From positions 434,001-498,000 of the forward strand of contig NZ_JAAIKD010000002.1 in assembly GCF_010820555.1 (NCBI RefSeq): a stretch of 64,000 bases of DNA, written 5' to 3'. A program made the position numbers and the translations under genes. The notes under the pieces were generated by a model, which did not search any database, was not told the origin of the DNA, and saw nothing but the letters and a program-made list of their open reading frames with translations. This stretch comes from Psychroflexus aurantiacus (GTDB lineage Bacteria; Bacteroidota; Bacteroidia; Flavobacteriales; Flavobacteriaceae). This document shows, one piece after another, positions 23,801 to 33,320 of this stretch (position 1 is its first letter; the number at the start of each line of letters is the position of its first letter).

Positions 23801-24585
23801 CAGAGTCTAAACAATAATAACGTAATTCCCGTAATCAGGGAAAACAGGGTTGCAAATGTACCAAAACCGGTTTCTCCAATGCCCAGGGATTTTTGGGGCA
23901 GGGGATCCACGATAATCAAATCATTGGGTTGTATGTAGTAAAAGGGCGAGTTAACCGCCGTGATTTTTGTCAGGTCTATTTTGTGCAGGCGTTGTCCTTC
24001 CGGATACTGCCGCAAAATTTTTACAGCTCTTCGTTTTCCATACAGGTTAATTCCGCCAGCATTGGCGATGGCTTCCATGATGGAAACCTGTTCTTTGTAG
24101 ATCACCTGGCTACCCGAACCGATTTCTCCCAGGGTCGTATACCGCAATCCGGCTAATTTTACCGTGATAAAAATATTCGCTTCGGTTTTAAAATATTCAT
24201 TTAAGAGTTTGTCCTTTAATTTCAACCTGATTTCTTCCAGGGTAAGGCCCAAAACCTTGACAGTCCCTAAGGTAGGAATCCGGATGTCACCATGCCGGTC
24301 TACGGGAAAACCATCAAAATAGGCTTTTTCCTCGGTTGTTGCTGTAGAATTTTCAGCATCCCCAATCGGATTGAACATACCGGTCAGTTCCTGGTCCAGG
24401 GCTTTGACGCGTATGCTTAATAAATCGTTGATCTGAACCCTGTAAGGGGGCTGCATCTGCTGAATGGATATCAGACTGTCTGAAATTTCTTCCTCTGCAG
24501 CTAAATAGGTGAGCTGTTTTGTGCCAATACAGGAAGTCAGTGAAAGGAAGGCGATTACAATGAAAACAAATGCAGATAATTTCAT
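23800..24585 (-). CDS. Wza-like polysaccharide export lipoprotein
   Basis: The 261-residue precursor has a lipobox (LTSC), then the export domain YRVQINDLLSIRVKALD, SLBB-type segments (DGFPVDRHGDIRIPTLGTVKVLGLT; TLGEIGSGSQVI) and a hydrophobic C-terminal helix. It is shorter than E. coli Wza but normal for Bacteroidota. It would form the outer-membrane end of a polysaccharide export channel. It is the first gene of the wza-wzc-dehydrogenase-epimerase operon. Confidence 0.92.
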   Translation of the reverse strand: MKLSAFVFIVIAFLSLTSCIGTKQLTYLAAEEEISDSLISIQQMQPPYRVQINDLLSIRVKALDQELTGMFNPIGDAENSTATTEEKAYFDGFPVDRHGDIRIPTLGTVKVLGLTLEEIRLKLKDKLLNEYFKTEANIFITVKLAGLRYTTLGEIGSGSQVIYKEQVSIMEAIANAGGINLYGKRRAVKILRQYPEGQRLHKIDLTKITAVNSPFYYIQPNDLIIVDPLPQKSLGIGETGFGTFATLFSLITGITLLLFRL

Positions 24586-24607
24586 CCAGAGGTTATAATT
24601 AATATAG

Positions 24608-24615
24608 CAAATATA
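24608..24615 (-). promoter_or_regulatory. Promoter -7 box of the wza operon
   Basis: TATATTTG on the minus strand matches TAnnTTTG and lies 23 bp upstream of the wza start, implying a short leader. A properly spaced -33 box was not found. Confidence 0.45.
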
Positions 24616-24783
24616 GTTTTTGATTTCAAAAAAATCAGTTTAGTTCAAATTTATATATGTTAAGCTTCCAAGTGCTTAAGCCAGACTTCATTAAAAGTTT
24701 CGTATCCATGCAAAGGCAAAGGGGCTAAAAATTGACTCATAACAGATATGCAAAGACTCATAAAAGAACGCGGGTATTCCGTT

Positions 24784-25101
24784 TTAGCTGGTTAAGCCCG
24801 GAATGTCCGGTAAACCGTCTTTGGCAACCGCAGAGAGTTCTGCTTCGTTTACCTCTCCCGCTTTTTTAATGGCTTTGTTGAGGGTGAGAATTAAATAGTC
24901 TTCAAGTTGTTCTTTATCCTGAAGCAGTTCGTCATCAATTTCAATGGATTTGAGCTCCCGGTTGGCGGTGATTTTCACGTTCAGTAAGTTGTCACTGCTC
25001 TTTTCCTGCAAGGTTACCGTGTCCAGACGCTTTTTGGTTTCTTCAACTTTAGCCTGGGTTTCTTTGATTTTATTCATCATACCCATCATATCTCCAAACA
25101 T
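24784..25101 (-). CDS. YbaB/EbfC nucleoid-associated protein
   Basis: This 105-residue protein has the family pattern: a methionine-rich start ([16 protein letters not shown]), an amphipathic helix with [31 protein letters not shown], and a C-terminal helix. These proteins form dimers that bind DNA without strong specificity. No recR or dnaX gene lies beside it, unlike in many bacteria; it stands alone on the minus strand. Confidence 0.92.
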   Translation of the reverse strand: MFGDMMGMMNKIKETQAKVEETKKRLDTVTLQEKSSDNLLNVKITANRELKSIEIDDELLQDKEQLEDYLILTLNKAIKKAGEVNEAELSAVAKDGLPDIPGLTS

Positions 25102-25344
25102 AATTCTTTTGTATTGTGGTGAAGGACAAAATTACTATAATGTTGGATGCTTAAAAAGGATAAATCCCATAAATTTAAGTACAGCGCTTTAAACGCAAGA
25201 ATCCCTGTTTCTGACCTAGAAGAAGCTTGCTTATTGGAATCTTATTTTTGTCGGGTCACACGGATTTACCTCTAAACCAGTCTGTAAGCAAGTTGAAAAT
25301 AAAGAGTCTTTTTTTTATAAAAACTGAACAAAATTAAGCCTTTA

Positions 25345-25629
25345 CCGGGTTTCGGCCATGCCTTTAGCGAAGCTATTGTTTTCCAGACCTATGAAGCCTT
25401 TGAAAAGTTCAAAACCGGAAACCTTAAACTCTCTTCAGAAATTTCGGTTGTCATGGTTGATGAAGGGGTTTCAGAGGGTGTCGAATTCAAAGACGGAATA
25501 GCTGTCATATCCATGTCAAAGGCTGGGACCAAGGCAGGTATATCAGTTGGAGGACAGAAGTTTGAGTATAAGGACTTACAATTCACCCGGAACCTATACA
25601 GCAGGATTCGGTGGTTTGATAACCGGTAG
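25345..25629 (+). pseudogene. Remnant of a SYLF (Ysc84-like) lipid-binding domain protein
   Basis: An open frame ending in TAG at 25627-25629 encodes about 93 residues that read as the C-terminal half of a SYLF domain: GHAFSEAIVFQTYEAFEKFK, EISVVMVDEGVS, DGIAVISMSKAG and GISVGGQKFEYK. There is no start codon or signal peptide, and the expected first half is absent, with a stop just upstream at about 25318. It is therefore a 5'-truncated gene. The stretch 25102-25340 shows nothing else recognisable. Confidence 0.65.
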
Positions 25630-25848
25630 CTGTGTGAAATCTAATCGATTTTAGAACATCGATTAATTTCAGAACAGGATTAGCCTGCACAATCATTTTG
25701 TGCAGGCTAATTCATTGTAAAGGCGGGTATTCTTTGAATTTAGGTACTATTTTCAGGCCTGAGTGTTCATACGTTAGCCTTAAAAGTAAAAATGCTATAT
25801 TGTTGGGCTTTTAAAAAAGAGAAAGCCCATAACTTTAAATCCAGTCTT

Positions 25849-27984
25849 ATGAAACAATTAATTCCTGTTCTAGTCTTAAGTTTTATATTTGCAGCTTCTT
25901 GCAAAACCGATAACTCGAAGATGATAAACACTAATGTTGTACCGCCTGTAGCTGAAAAACTTCCAAAAACGCTTTCCATACATAACGAAGACCGAGTCGA
26001 TAACTATTACTGGATGAACGACAGAGAAAATCCGGAGGTGATCGCTTATCTGAATGCTGAAAACGCCTATTACGAGGAGTCTACTGCCCATACCAAAGCC
26101 TTTCAGAAAGACCTGTTTGAGGAAATGAAGTCCAGGATTAAGGAAGACGATTCTTCGGTTCCCTACAAATCCAACGGCTACTGGTACCAGATGAGGTATG
26201 AAAAGGGCATGGATTATCCCATTTATACCCGGAGAAAAGGGACGATGGACGCCGAAGAGGAAATTATGTTTGATGTGAATAAAATGGCAGAAGGTCATGC
26301 GTATTTCAATCTGGGTGGACTGAGTGTGAGCCCGGATAACACCTATGCCTCTTTTGGAATTGATACCGTGAGTCGCAGAAAATATACGATTCAAATCAAA
26401 AATTTGAAGACAGGAGAAATCCTTCCTGAAAAAATCGAAACCACTACCGGAGGCTCTACCTGGGCCAACGATAACAAAACCCTGTTCTATACCCGAAAAG
26501 ACGAGCAAACCCTGAGATCCAGTCAAATCTTTAAGCATAGACTTGGGGATACTCCTGACAACGACAAGCTGGTGTTTGAAGAAGAAGATGAAACCTTCAA
26601 CACTTACGTTTACAAAACCAAATCCAAAGACTACATCATCATCGGTTCCTCAAGTACCATGTCTGATGAATATCAAATCCTGGATGCCAGTCAGCCAGAT
26701 GGTGATTTTGAACTCTTCACCCCGCGCCGAAGAGGTCTGGAGTTTGATCTTGCGCATTACAAGGATCATTTTTATATCCTCACCAATAAAGATGGGGCCC
26801 AGAATTTCAAACTGATGAAGACCCCTGTCGCGGCGACTTCCGAATCGAACTGGGAAGAGGTGATTGCTCACAGAAAAGACGTTTTATTAGAAGGCCTAGA
26901 TATTTTCAATAAGTTTCTGGTGACCAGTGAGCGTTCCAATGGTCTGACCCGGATTCATGTGCAAAGCTGGGATAAAACCGAAGATTACTACCTCCCATTT
27001 TCAAGTGAAACCTATACGGCCAGTACCACTACCAATGTAGATTTTGATACTGACAAATTGCGGTATTCTTACAATTCCCTGACCAACCCGGCTTCTATGA
27101 TCGAATTTGACATGGTCGACAAAACCGAAACCATCCTGAAAGAGCAGGAAGTTCAGGATCCGGATTTCGATAAGAACAATTACATCTCTGAGCGCATCTG
27201 GGCCACGGCAACCGACGGCACCGAAATTCCTGTGTCTCTGGTTTACAAAAAGGGTATCAAGCGAAATGGTGAAAATCCGCTTTTACAATATGGCTACGGA
27301 AGTTATGGCGCTACCATGGATCCTTATTTTTCAACGACAAGATTATCCTTGCTGGATCGGGGCTTTATCTATGCCATAGCCCATGTGCGAGGAGGCGAAT
27401 ACCTGGGCAGGGACTGGTATGAAAGTGGAAAACTGCTTCGGAAGAAGAATACCTTTACCGATTTTGTTGACGTTTCCAAGCATTTGATCGATCAGAAATA
27501 CACCTCACCCGAGCATCTGTATGCCATGGGAGGCTCTGCCGGTGGATTGCTGATGGGAGCGGTCATCAATATGGCTCCGGAACTTTATAAAGGTGTGGTA
27601 GCTGCGGTTCCTTTTGTGGATGTGGTCACGACCATGCTGGATGAAAGCATTCCGCTCACGACAGGCGAATACGATGAATGGGGGAACCCGAACGATAAGG
27701 TTTACTACGACTACATCAAGACCTATTCTCCCTACGATAATGTGGAAGCCAAAGCTTATCCCAATTTATTGGTGACGACAGGCTTATACGATTCTCAGGT
27801 ACAGTATTGGGAACCTGCCAAATGGGTTGCCAAATTGAGAGAGATGAAAACAGATCAGAACAGGTTGTTTTTAGAAACCAATATGGATGCCGGTCACGGT
27901 GGTGCTTCCGGACGTTTTGAAGCTTTAAAAGAGCTGGCCAAAGACTATGCTTTTATTCTGGATTTGGAGCAAATAACCGAGTAA
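25849..27984 (+). CDS. S9 family oligopeptidase (oligopeptidase B-like), lipoprotein
   Basis: The ATG at 25849 gives a 711-residue precursor with a clean lipobox (FAASC); an in-frame start at 25792 would bury it. The first half is the seven-bladed propeller. The C-terminal alpha/beta hydrolase has the nucleophile in GGSAGG, the aspartate in GLYDSQV and the histidine in GHGGASG. This order and the segment HVRGGEYLGRDWYESGK fit the prolyl oligopeptidase/oligopeptidase B family, which cleaves short peptides, often after basic residues. It would be anchored in the envelope. It stands alone. Confidence 0.92.
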   Translation: MKQLIPVLVLSFIFAASCKTDNSKMINTNVVPPVAEKLPKTLSIHNEDRVDNYYWMNDRENPEVIAYLNAENAYYEESTAHTKAFQKDLFEEMKSRIKEDDSSVPYKSNGYWYQMRYEKGMDYPIYTRRKGTMDAEEEIMFDVNKMAEGHAYFNLGGLSVSPDNTYASFGIDTVSRRKYTIQIKNLKTGEILPEKIETTTGGSTWANDNKTLFYTRKDEQTLRSSQIFKHRLGDTPDNDKLVFEEEDETFNTYVYKTKSKDYIIIGSSSTMSDEYQILDASQPDGDFELFTPRRRGLEFDLAHYKDHFYILTNKDGAQNFKLMKTPVAATSESNWEEVIAHRKDVLLEGLDIFNKFLVTSERSNGLTRIHVQSWDKTEDYYLPFSSETYTASTTTNVDFDTDKLRYSYNSLTNPASMIEFDMVDKTETILKEQEVQDPDFDKNNYISERIWATATDGTEIPVSLVYKKGIKRNGENPLLQYGYGSYGATMDPYFSTTRLSLLDRGFIYAIAHVRGGEYLGRDWYESGKLLRKKNTFTDFVDVSKHLIDQKYTSPEHLYAMGGSAGGLLMGAVINMAPELYKGVVAAVPFVDVVTTMLDESIPLTTGEYDEWGNPNDKVYYDYIKTYSPYDNVEAKAYPNLLVTTGLYDSQVQYWEPAKWVAKLREMKTDQNRLFLETNMDAGHGGASGRFEALKELAKDYAFILDLEQITE

Positions 27985-27999
27985 TCACAAAAATAATTG

Positions 28000-28007
28000 T
28001 AAATTTG
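28000..28007 (+). promoter_or_regulatory. Promoter -7 box ahead of the cysteate synthase-like gene
   Basis: TAAATTTG fits TAnnTTTG and lies 53 bp upstream of the start at 28060, just after the oligopeptidase stop. The -33 element is weak, so confidence is modest. Confidence 0.4.
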
Positions 28008-28059
28008 CCCCCTGTTATTTAGTTTATAGACATTACTTACGTGAAAAGACGTTGGCTTT

Positions 28060-29130
28060 ATGCATAAAAATTTGAATGTTCACGACAGCTTATTATCCAT
28101 GGTGGGCTGCACACCTTTAATAAGATTAAAAAATATCACTCAAGATTTTCAGGGAGAGTTTTTAGCTAAGTATGAAGCCCAGAACCCTGGCTTATCTTCT
28201 AAAGACAGGATTGCTCATTATATCATTGAAAAAGCAGAGGAAAACGGTGATTTAAAACCTGGCGATACCATTATTGAAACCACTTCGGGTAATACCGGTT
28301 TCAGCATAGCGATGGTGGCTGCCATAAAAGGCTATAAATGCATACTTGCAGTTAGTTCTAAATCGTCCCAGGATAAAATTTCACTTTTAAAAACCATGGG
28401 TGCAGACGTCACCGTTTGCCCTTCCAATGTAGCCCCGGAAGATCCCAGGTCGTATTATGAAGTTGCCAAACGCATTCACAGGGAAACCCCCGGATCCATT
28501 TATATCAATCAATATTTCAACGATTTAAATATCGATGCCCATTATTTGACAACCGGTCCTGAAATCTGGGCTCAGACGGAAGGTGAAATCACTCACCTGG
28601 TCGCCTGCAGCGGAACCGGAGGTACCATTTCAGGAACAGCCCGGTTTCTAAAAGAAAAAAATCCAAACATCCGCATTTTAGGAATTGATGCGTTTGGGTC
28701 GGTTATTCAAAAATACCACGAAACCGGAAAGCTTCACAAAAGCGAGATTTACCCTTACAAAATAGAAGGTCTTGGCAAAAATCTGATTCCAACGGCCACT
28801 GATTTTGAAAGCATTGATAAATTTACAAAAGTAAATGACGAAGACTCTGCTTATATGGCTCGTGATATAGCCAGGGCTGAGGGTATGTTTGTAGGATACA
28901 CCAGCGGAGCTGTTATGCAGGGCGTAAAACAACTCGCGCAGAAAGGGGAGTTTGATGCTAAAAGTAAAGTAGTCGTTATCTTTCCCGATCATGGCTCCAG
29001 ATATATGAGTAAAGTGTTTTCAGACGACTGGATGAAAGCACAGGGATTTACGAATTATCCGGGACTTGAAGAAGACGAAACCCCTGTTAAAAGTTTAGAT
29101 AATCAACAAATTACAAATATCCACAACTGA
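28060..29130 (+). CDS. PLP-dependent beta-substitution enzyme, candidate cysteate synthase (CapA-like)
   Basis: The 356-residue protein is a fold-type II PLP enzyme of the cysteine synthase/cystathionine beta-synthase group. The Schiff-base lysine is K48 in NPGLSSKDR, the cofactor loop is TSGNTG at 75-80, and the phosphate loop is SGTGGT. There are no CBS domains. Family members make cysteine, cystathionine or, in sulfonolipid producers, cysteate from a serine derivative and sulfite. Its direct partner downstream is a serine palmitoyltransferase-like enzyme, the arrangement reported for capnine synthesis. That assignment is inferred; ordinary cysteine synthase activity cannot be excluded. Confidence 0.75.
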   Translation: MHKNLNVHDSLLSMVGCTPLIRLKNITQDFQGEFLAKYEAQNPGLSSKDRIAHYIIEKAEENGDLKPGDTIIETTSGNTGFSIAMVAAIKGYKCILAVSSKSSQDKISLLKTMGADVTVCPSNVAPEDPRSYYEVAKRIHRETPGSIYINQYFNDLNIDAHYLTTGPEIWAQTEGEITHLVACSGTGGTISGTARFLKEKNPNIRILGIDAFGSVIQKYHETGKLHKSEIYPYKIEGLGKNLIPTATDFESIDKFTKVNDEDSAYMARDIARAEGMFVGYTSGAVMQGVKQLAQKGEFDAKSKVVVIFPDHGSRYMSKVFSDDWMKAQGFTNYPGLEEDETPVKSLDNQQITNIHN

Positions 29131-29166
29131 TATTTGAGCTATAAGTCAAACAAAACACGATAAATA

Positions 29167-30426
29167 ATGAAAGATTTATTTTCAAAGATTTACAGAGATA
29201 AAGGCCCTTTAGGTAAATGGGCAGATCAGGCCGAAGGTTATTTTGTTTTTCCAAAACTGGAAGGACAGATAAGCAACAGGATGCAATTTCAGGGGCGTGA
29301 AGTCATTACCTGGAGTATCAACGATTACCTGGGGCTGGCCAACCATCCTGAAGTGCGAAAAGCCGATGAGGAAGCCGTCAAAAAATGGGGGAGTGCCTAT
29401 CCGATGGGTGCCAGAATGATGAGTGGCCATACCGAGCTGCATGAAAAGCTTCAGGAAGAACTGGCAGATTTTGTCAGTAAAGAAGCGGCTTACGTGCTGA
29501 ACTTTGGTTACCAGGGTATCTTATCCACCATCGATGCCCTTGTGGGGAAAGATGATGTGATTGTCTATGATGTAGATGCTCATGCCTGTATTATTGACGG
29601 GGTGCGTTTACATTTAGGTAAGCGGTTTACGTATAAGCACAACGACCTGGACAGTATCGAACTGAACCTGGCCCGGGCTGAAAAAATTGCAGAGCAAACC
29701 GGAGGAGGGGTTCTGTTTATTTCTGAAGGGGTTTTCGGAATGCGAGGAGAGCAGGGAAAACTCAAGGAAATCGTAGAGCTTAAGAAAAAATACAACTTCA
29801 GACTGCTGGTCGATGATGCGCATGGTTTTGGGACCTTAGGTAAAACCGGTGCCGGTGCAGGAGAAGAGCAGGGGGTACAGGACGAGATCGACGTTTATTT
29901 TGCCACCTTTGCAAAATCCATGGCAAGTACCGGGGCATTCATTGCCGCCGATAAAGAAATCATCGATTATTTAAAGTACAATTTAAGATCGCAGATGTTT
30001 GCAAAATCCCTGCAGATGTCACTGGTGGAAGGCGCCCTGAAACGCCTGGAGCTTATGCGAAAGTCTACTGAGTTTAAAGACAAACTATGGGATAACGTCA
30101 ATGCCCTGCAAAATGGCTTAAAAGACAATGGATTCGATATTGGAACCACCACCAGCTGTGTGACGCCGGTTTACCTAAAGGGTAGTATTCCTGAAGCCAT
30201 GGCGCTGGTGAAAGATCTCAGAGAGAATCATGGTATATTTTGCTCAATCGTGGTTTACCCGGTCATTCCTAAAGGCTTGATTTTATTGCGAATGATTCCT
30301 ACGGCAACGCATACGATGGAAGATATCGACTTAACGCTTAAAGCCTTTTCAGCCATTAGAGAGCGACTGGAAAACGGAACCTATAAACGACTTTCTCAGG
30401 CTTTAATGGAGAAAATGGGAGAGTAA
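29167..30426 (+). CDS. Alpha-oxoamine synthase, candidate cysteate C-fatty acyltransferase (CapB/SPT-like)
   Basis: The 419-residue PLP enzyme belongs to the serine palmitoyltransferase/KBL/BioF family. It has H139 in DAHAC, D217 and H219 in DDAHGFG, and the PLP lysine K250 in ATFAKSMAS. Such enzymes condense an amino acid with an acyl-CoA or acyl-ACP and release CO2. With the cysteate synthase-like gene 36 bp upstream, the best guess is 3-ketocapnine formation from cysteate and a branched acyl thioester, the first committed step of sulfonolipids. Serine palmitoyltransferase for sphingolipids is the main alternative. A terminator follows at 30449-30476. Confidence 0.8.
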   Translation: MKDLFSKIYRDKGPLGKWADQAEGYFVFPKLEGQISNRMQFQGREVITWSINDYLGLANHPEVRKADEEAVKKWGSAYPMGARMMSGHTELHEKLQEELADFVSKEAAYVLNFGYQGILSTIDALVGKDDVIVYDVDAHACIIDGVRLHLGKRFTYKHNDLDSIELNLARAEKIAEQTGGGVLFISEGVFGMRGEQGKLKEIVELKKKYNFRLLVDDAHGFGTLGKTGAGAGEEQGVQDEIDVYFATFAKSMASTGAFIAADKEIIDYLKYNLRSQMFAKSLQMSLVEGALKRLELMRKSTEFKDKLWDNVNALQNGLKDNGFDIGTTTSCVTPVYLKGSIPEAMALVKDLRENHGIFCSIVVYPVIPKGLILLRMIPTATHTMEDIDLTLKAFSAIRERLENGTYKRLSQALMEKMGE

Positions 30427-30448
30427 ATCCTTCTGAAAACTAAACACG

Positions 30449-30476
30449 AAAAAGCCGTGCATTGCCCGGCTTTTTT
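30449..30476 (+). terminator. Rho-independent terminator after the acyltransferase gene
   Basis: AAAAGCCG (30450-30457) pairs with CGGCTTTT (30467-30474) and the T-run reaches 30476, 23 bp after the stop of the SPT-like gene. Confidence 0.85.
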
Positions 30477-30576
30477 ATGCTTAAACCGATAGGTTTATTC
30501 GGTCGTAGAACTAGCAAGTCTGCTTTGTTTTTTATAATATCGTGCCTAATCCTTAATCCTACCAATCTCTAAACTT

Positions 30577-31908
30577 ATGAACTACAATCCCCGCTTTTTA
30601 TCCTACACCATTCCATTCTTTTTTTTTCTGTGTTCCTTCATGTCTATTGCTCAGTCACAATCGGCGTATGTCAGTGGATATTTTATAACTGAAGACAACT
30701 CAAAAGTTGAGTGTCTGATCTACAACAGGGACTGGGGTCAAAACCCGGAGGAGATCACCTATAAAATGGATGAGGATTCCAAAACCCAGACAGCAACTCT
30801 CGAGGATATAACCGAGTTTAAGCTGGATAACACCGAGCATTACTACAAGCGCTTCAAACTCAATTCAGATTTAGTATCCTACGAGGATTCAAAGACGATC
30901 AAACAAAAGGGTGAAGCTGTTTTCATAAAAGTGTTAATCGATTCTGAAACCAAACTGTATTCTTATAAAAAAAGTGGTGAACGCTTTTTTTTCTTCGGTG
31001 ACGAGAAGCCTGTTCTGCTTAGGTATGACAAAACGATAAATGATAAAGGCAAAGCGATTAAAAGCAGAGCATTTCAAAAACAGCTTTATGATGAATTGAA
31101 CTGTGTAAAGTTTAAAATCAGCCGCTATTCAAAGTTAGAGTATACTGCAAAAGATTTGATCAGTTTATTTAAAGATTATTACAGGTGTAACGACTATAAT
31201 TTTGAAACCACCTATACCAGGCGGACCAGGTTTAAGTATGATTTCAAACTGATTTCCGGGCTTAACTTTCTCAGCGATGTGAGTACATCTTATGAATTCA
31301 CGTACAATTATGATAAGCCAGCACCACCAAGTTCAGGAAATGTAAGCATACCTGTAAGTGGAGAAAGCAGTGAGCGTATACATTATAAAACAAAATTGAA
31401 TTATATCGTAGGATTTGAAAATGAATTATTTCTTCCCATACAACGAAATAAATGGAGCCTCTTTTTTGCTCCTAATTACCAGCATTACAGTGGGGAGACC
31501 AGTAGTTACAGGCTGGATGAAGATTTTTTGACATCCAGAACCCTTCCTGAGTTTGAATTTGAGTTTTCATCATTAGAATTGCCACTGGGTATACGTTATT
31601 ATTCGAGATGGAATGAAAATTTCAAATTATTCGGTCATGTTGCTGTTTCCTTCAATTATTTGATAGAGTCTAATTTCGAAGAAAATTTTGAGTTGGACCT
31701 GCTTTCTGAAAACATAGGTATTGTCTTATCACCAGCGAATCAATTTGGTATGACCAGCAGTATTTTTTTGGGATTTGGGGCTAACTACCAAGACAAATAT
31801 TCCATTTCATTAAATTATTATCTGGATAGATCTTTTGGAGAAGAAAATTTTTACGAACATGAGGCCAGTGGAGCCATCAGTTTGATCCTGTCCTATAAAC
31901 TATTCTAA
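30577..31908 (+). CDS. Outer-membrane beta-barrel protein, unknown function
   Basis: The 443-residue precursor has a signal peptide (residues 1-27, ending near SIAQS). A soluble beta-rich region follows, with SAYVSGYFITEDNSKVECLIYNRDWG. The C-terminal half has alternating amphipathic strands (FKLISGLNFL, WSLFFAPNYQ, LGIRYYSRW, YSISLNYYLDRSF) and a terminal aromatic residue (SYKLF). This layout is common among Bacteroidota outer-membrane proteins with no known function. It converges on the efflux operon with a 14-bp gap. Confidence 0.75.
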   Translation: MNYNPRFLSYTIPFFFFLCSFMSIAQSQSAYVSGYFITEDNSKVECLIYNRDWGQNPEEITYKMDEDSKTQTATLEDITEFKLDNTEHYYKRFKLNSDLVSYEDSKTIKQKGEAVFIKVLIDSETKLYSYKKSGERFFFFGDEKPVLLRYDKTINDKGKAIKSRAFQKQLYDELNCVKFKISRYSKLEYTAKDLISLFKDYYRCNDYNFETTYTRRTRFKYDFKLISGLNFLSDVSTSYEFTYNYDKPAPPSSGNVSIPVSGESSERIHYKTKLNYIVGFENELFLPIQRNKWSLFFAPNYQHYSGETSSYRLDEDFLTSRTLPEFEFEFSSLELPLGIRYYSRWNENFKLFGHVAVSFNYLIESNFEENFELDLLSENIGIVLSPANQFGMTSSIFLGFGANYQDKYSISLNYYLDRSFGEENFYEHEASGAISLILSYKLF

Positions 31909-31922
31909 TCTTCAATTTTAAT

Positions 31923-33317
31923 CTATTGCCAGCCTCCGCCAAGGCTTCTGTATAAGTCTACAATGGCACTAAATTTATCAAAGCGGATCTGACTGACTTC
32001 AAGTTTCGTGTTCAGGGCGTTTTCCTGGGCGTTTAGAACTTCAAGGTAATTGGCCAGACCATTGTTCAGCAGTTCCCGGGAATCCTCCAGCGCGGTTTGA
32101 TAAGCCTCATACTCTTTGGTTTTGACCTCAATGCGTTGTGTGGCATTTTGGTAATTGAGCAGGGCATCAGAGACTTCCCTGCTTGCGGTGAGCAGCGTTT
32201 TTTCAAAATTCAAAAGGGCCTGTTCCTTTTCACTCCCGGCGACTTCATATCCTGTCTTAATCTCTCTTCTGTTGAAGATGGGCTGCGTTAAGCCTCCAAT
32301 CAAATTTAAGAACAGGGAATTGGGTGAAATAAAATTGGAGGGATTCAAACTTTGAAATCCGCCGGTTGCGGATATCGTCACCGAAGGATAAAACCTCGCC
32401 CTGGCCGCATTGGTCAGTTCAAAAGCATTGATCAGTTCATATTCTGCAGCGATCACATCGGGTCTGTTTTCAAGTAAATCTGACGCCACTCCAGTGGTGA
32501 GTTCGGGATCCAGGTTCTGAACCGAAAACGCACTTCGTTCCAGAGGTTCAGGGGATATCCCCTTCAGGATGGAAAGTGTATTTTCCAGGAGTTTGATGTC
32601 GTTTTTCAAACTGAGCAGTATGGCCTGAGCGGCATACACCTGAGCTTCCGTCTGACTTACCGCCACGGAAGTCAGATTTCCTGCCTGCTTAAGCGCTTTG
32701 GAAGTTTCCAGACTTTGTGTTCTGCTTTTTAGGGTTTCCTGGGTGATTTTCACCTGTTCATCCAGAGCCAGTAATCGATAATACCCGGAAGCCATTCTGG
32801 AAATCAGATTGGTTTTTACCAGTTTATGCGCGGCCTGGGTTTGCATAAACCTGGCCTGAGCTGCTCTTTTGTTACTGCTTAGTTTACCCCAGATATCGGC
32901 TTCCCAGGATAAACCGCTGTTGAGTTCATACTGTTCCACAGAGGAGAAAAAACCTCCAAACTGAGAGTTAGGGGATAATTCCTGCCGGGTGTAGGAGGCA
33001 TTCAGGGCGACGGAAGGATAAAAACCGGCTTTCCCCTGCTTGTAATACGAATTGGCTATGCTTATTTGCTGCAGGGCTATCCGGATATCCTGATTGTTTT
33101 CCAGGGCCTCTTCAATATGATGTTGAAGAATGGAATCTGTGAACATCTGCTTCCAGCTTAGTCTGGAAAGGGGGACAGAATCCTTAGCCAGCTCATCGGT
33201 TCTGTAGCTTATAGCCTCTATGCGGTCTTCAGGGCGTTCATAGTCTTTGGTGACAAAACAGGATTGCATTGAAATCAAAGCAAAGAGGATGAGAAGTGTT
33301 TTAAAGATATAGTTCAT
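31923..33317 (-). CDS. TolC-family outer-membrane efflux lipoprotein (NodT-like)
   Basis: The 464-residue precursor has a lipobox (SMQSC) and two repeated TolC halves rich in helix. Diagnostic segments are SWEADIWGKLSSNKRAAQARF in the first half, and RPDVIAAEYELINA with ARFYPSVTISATGGFQ in the second. It is the outer-membrane channel of the RND pump and is encoded 3 bp after the permease gene, last in the operon. Confidence 0.95.
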   Translation of the reverse strand: MNYIFKTLLILFALISMQSCFVTKDYERPEDRIEAISYRTDELAKDSVPLSRLSWKQMFTDSILQHHIEEALENNQDIRIALQQISIANSYYKQGKAGFYPSVALNASYTRQELSPNSQFGGFFSSVEQYELNSGLSWEADIWGKLSSNKRAAQARFMQTQAAHKLVKTNLISRMASGYYRLLALDEQVKITQETLKSRTQSLETSKALKQAGNLTSVAVSQTEAQVYAAQAILLSLKNDIKLLENTLSILKGISPEPLERSAFSVQNLDPELTTGVASDLLENRPDVIAAEYELINAFELTNAARARFYPSVTISATGGFQSLNPSNFISPNSLFLNLIGGLTQPIFNRREIKTGYEVAGSEKEQALLNFEKTLLTASREVSDALLNYQNATQRIEVKTKEYEAYQTALEDSRELLNNGLANYLEVLNAQENALNTKLEVSQIRFDKFSAIVDLYRSLGGGWQ

Positions 33318-33320
33318 AGT

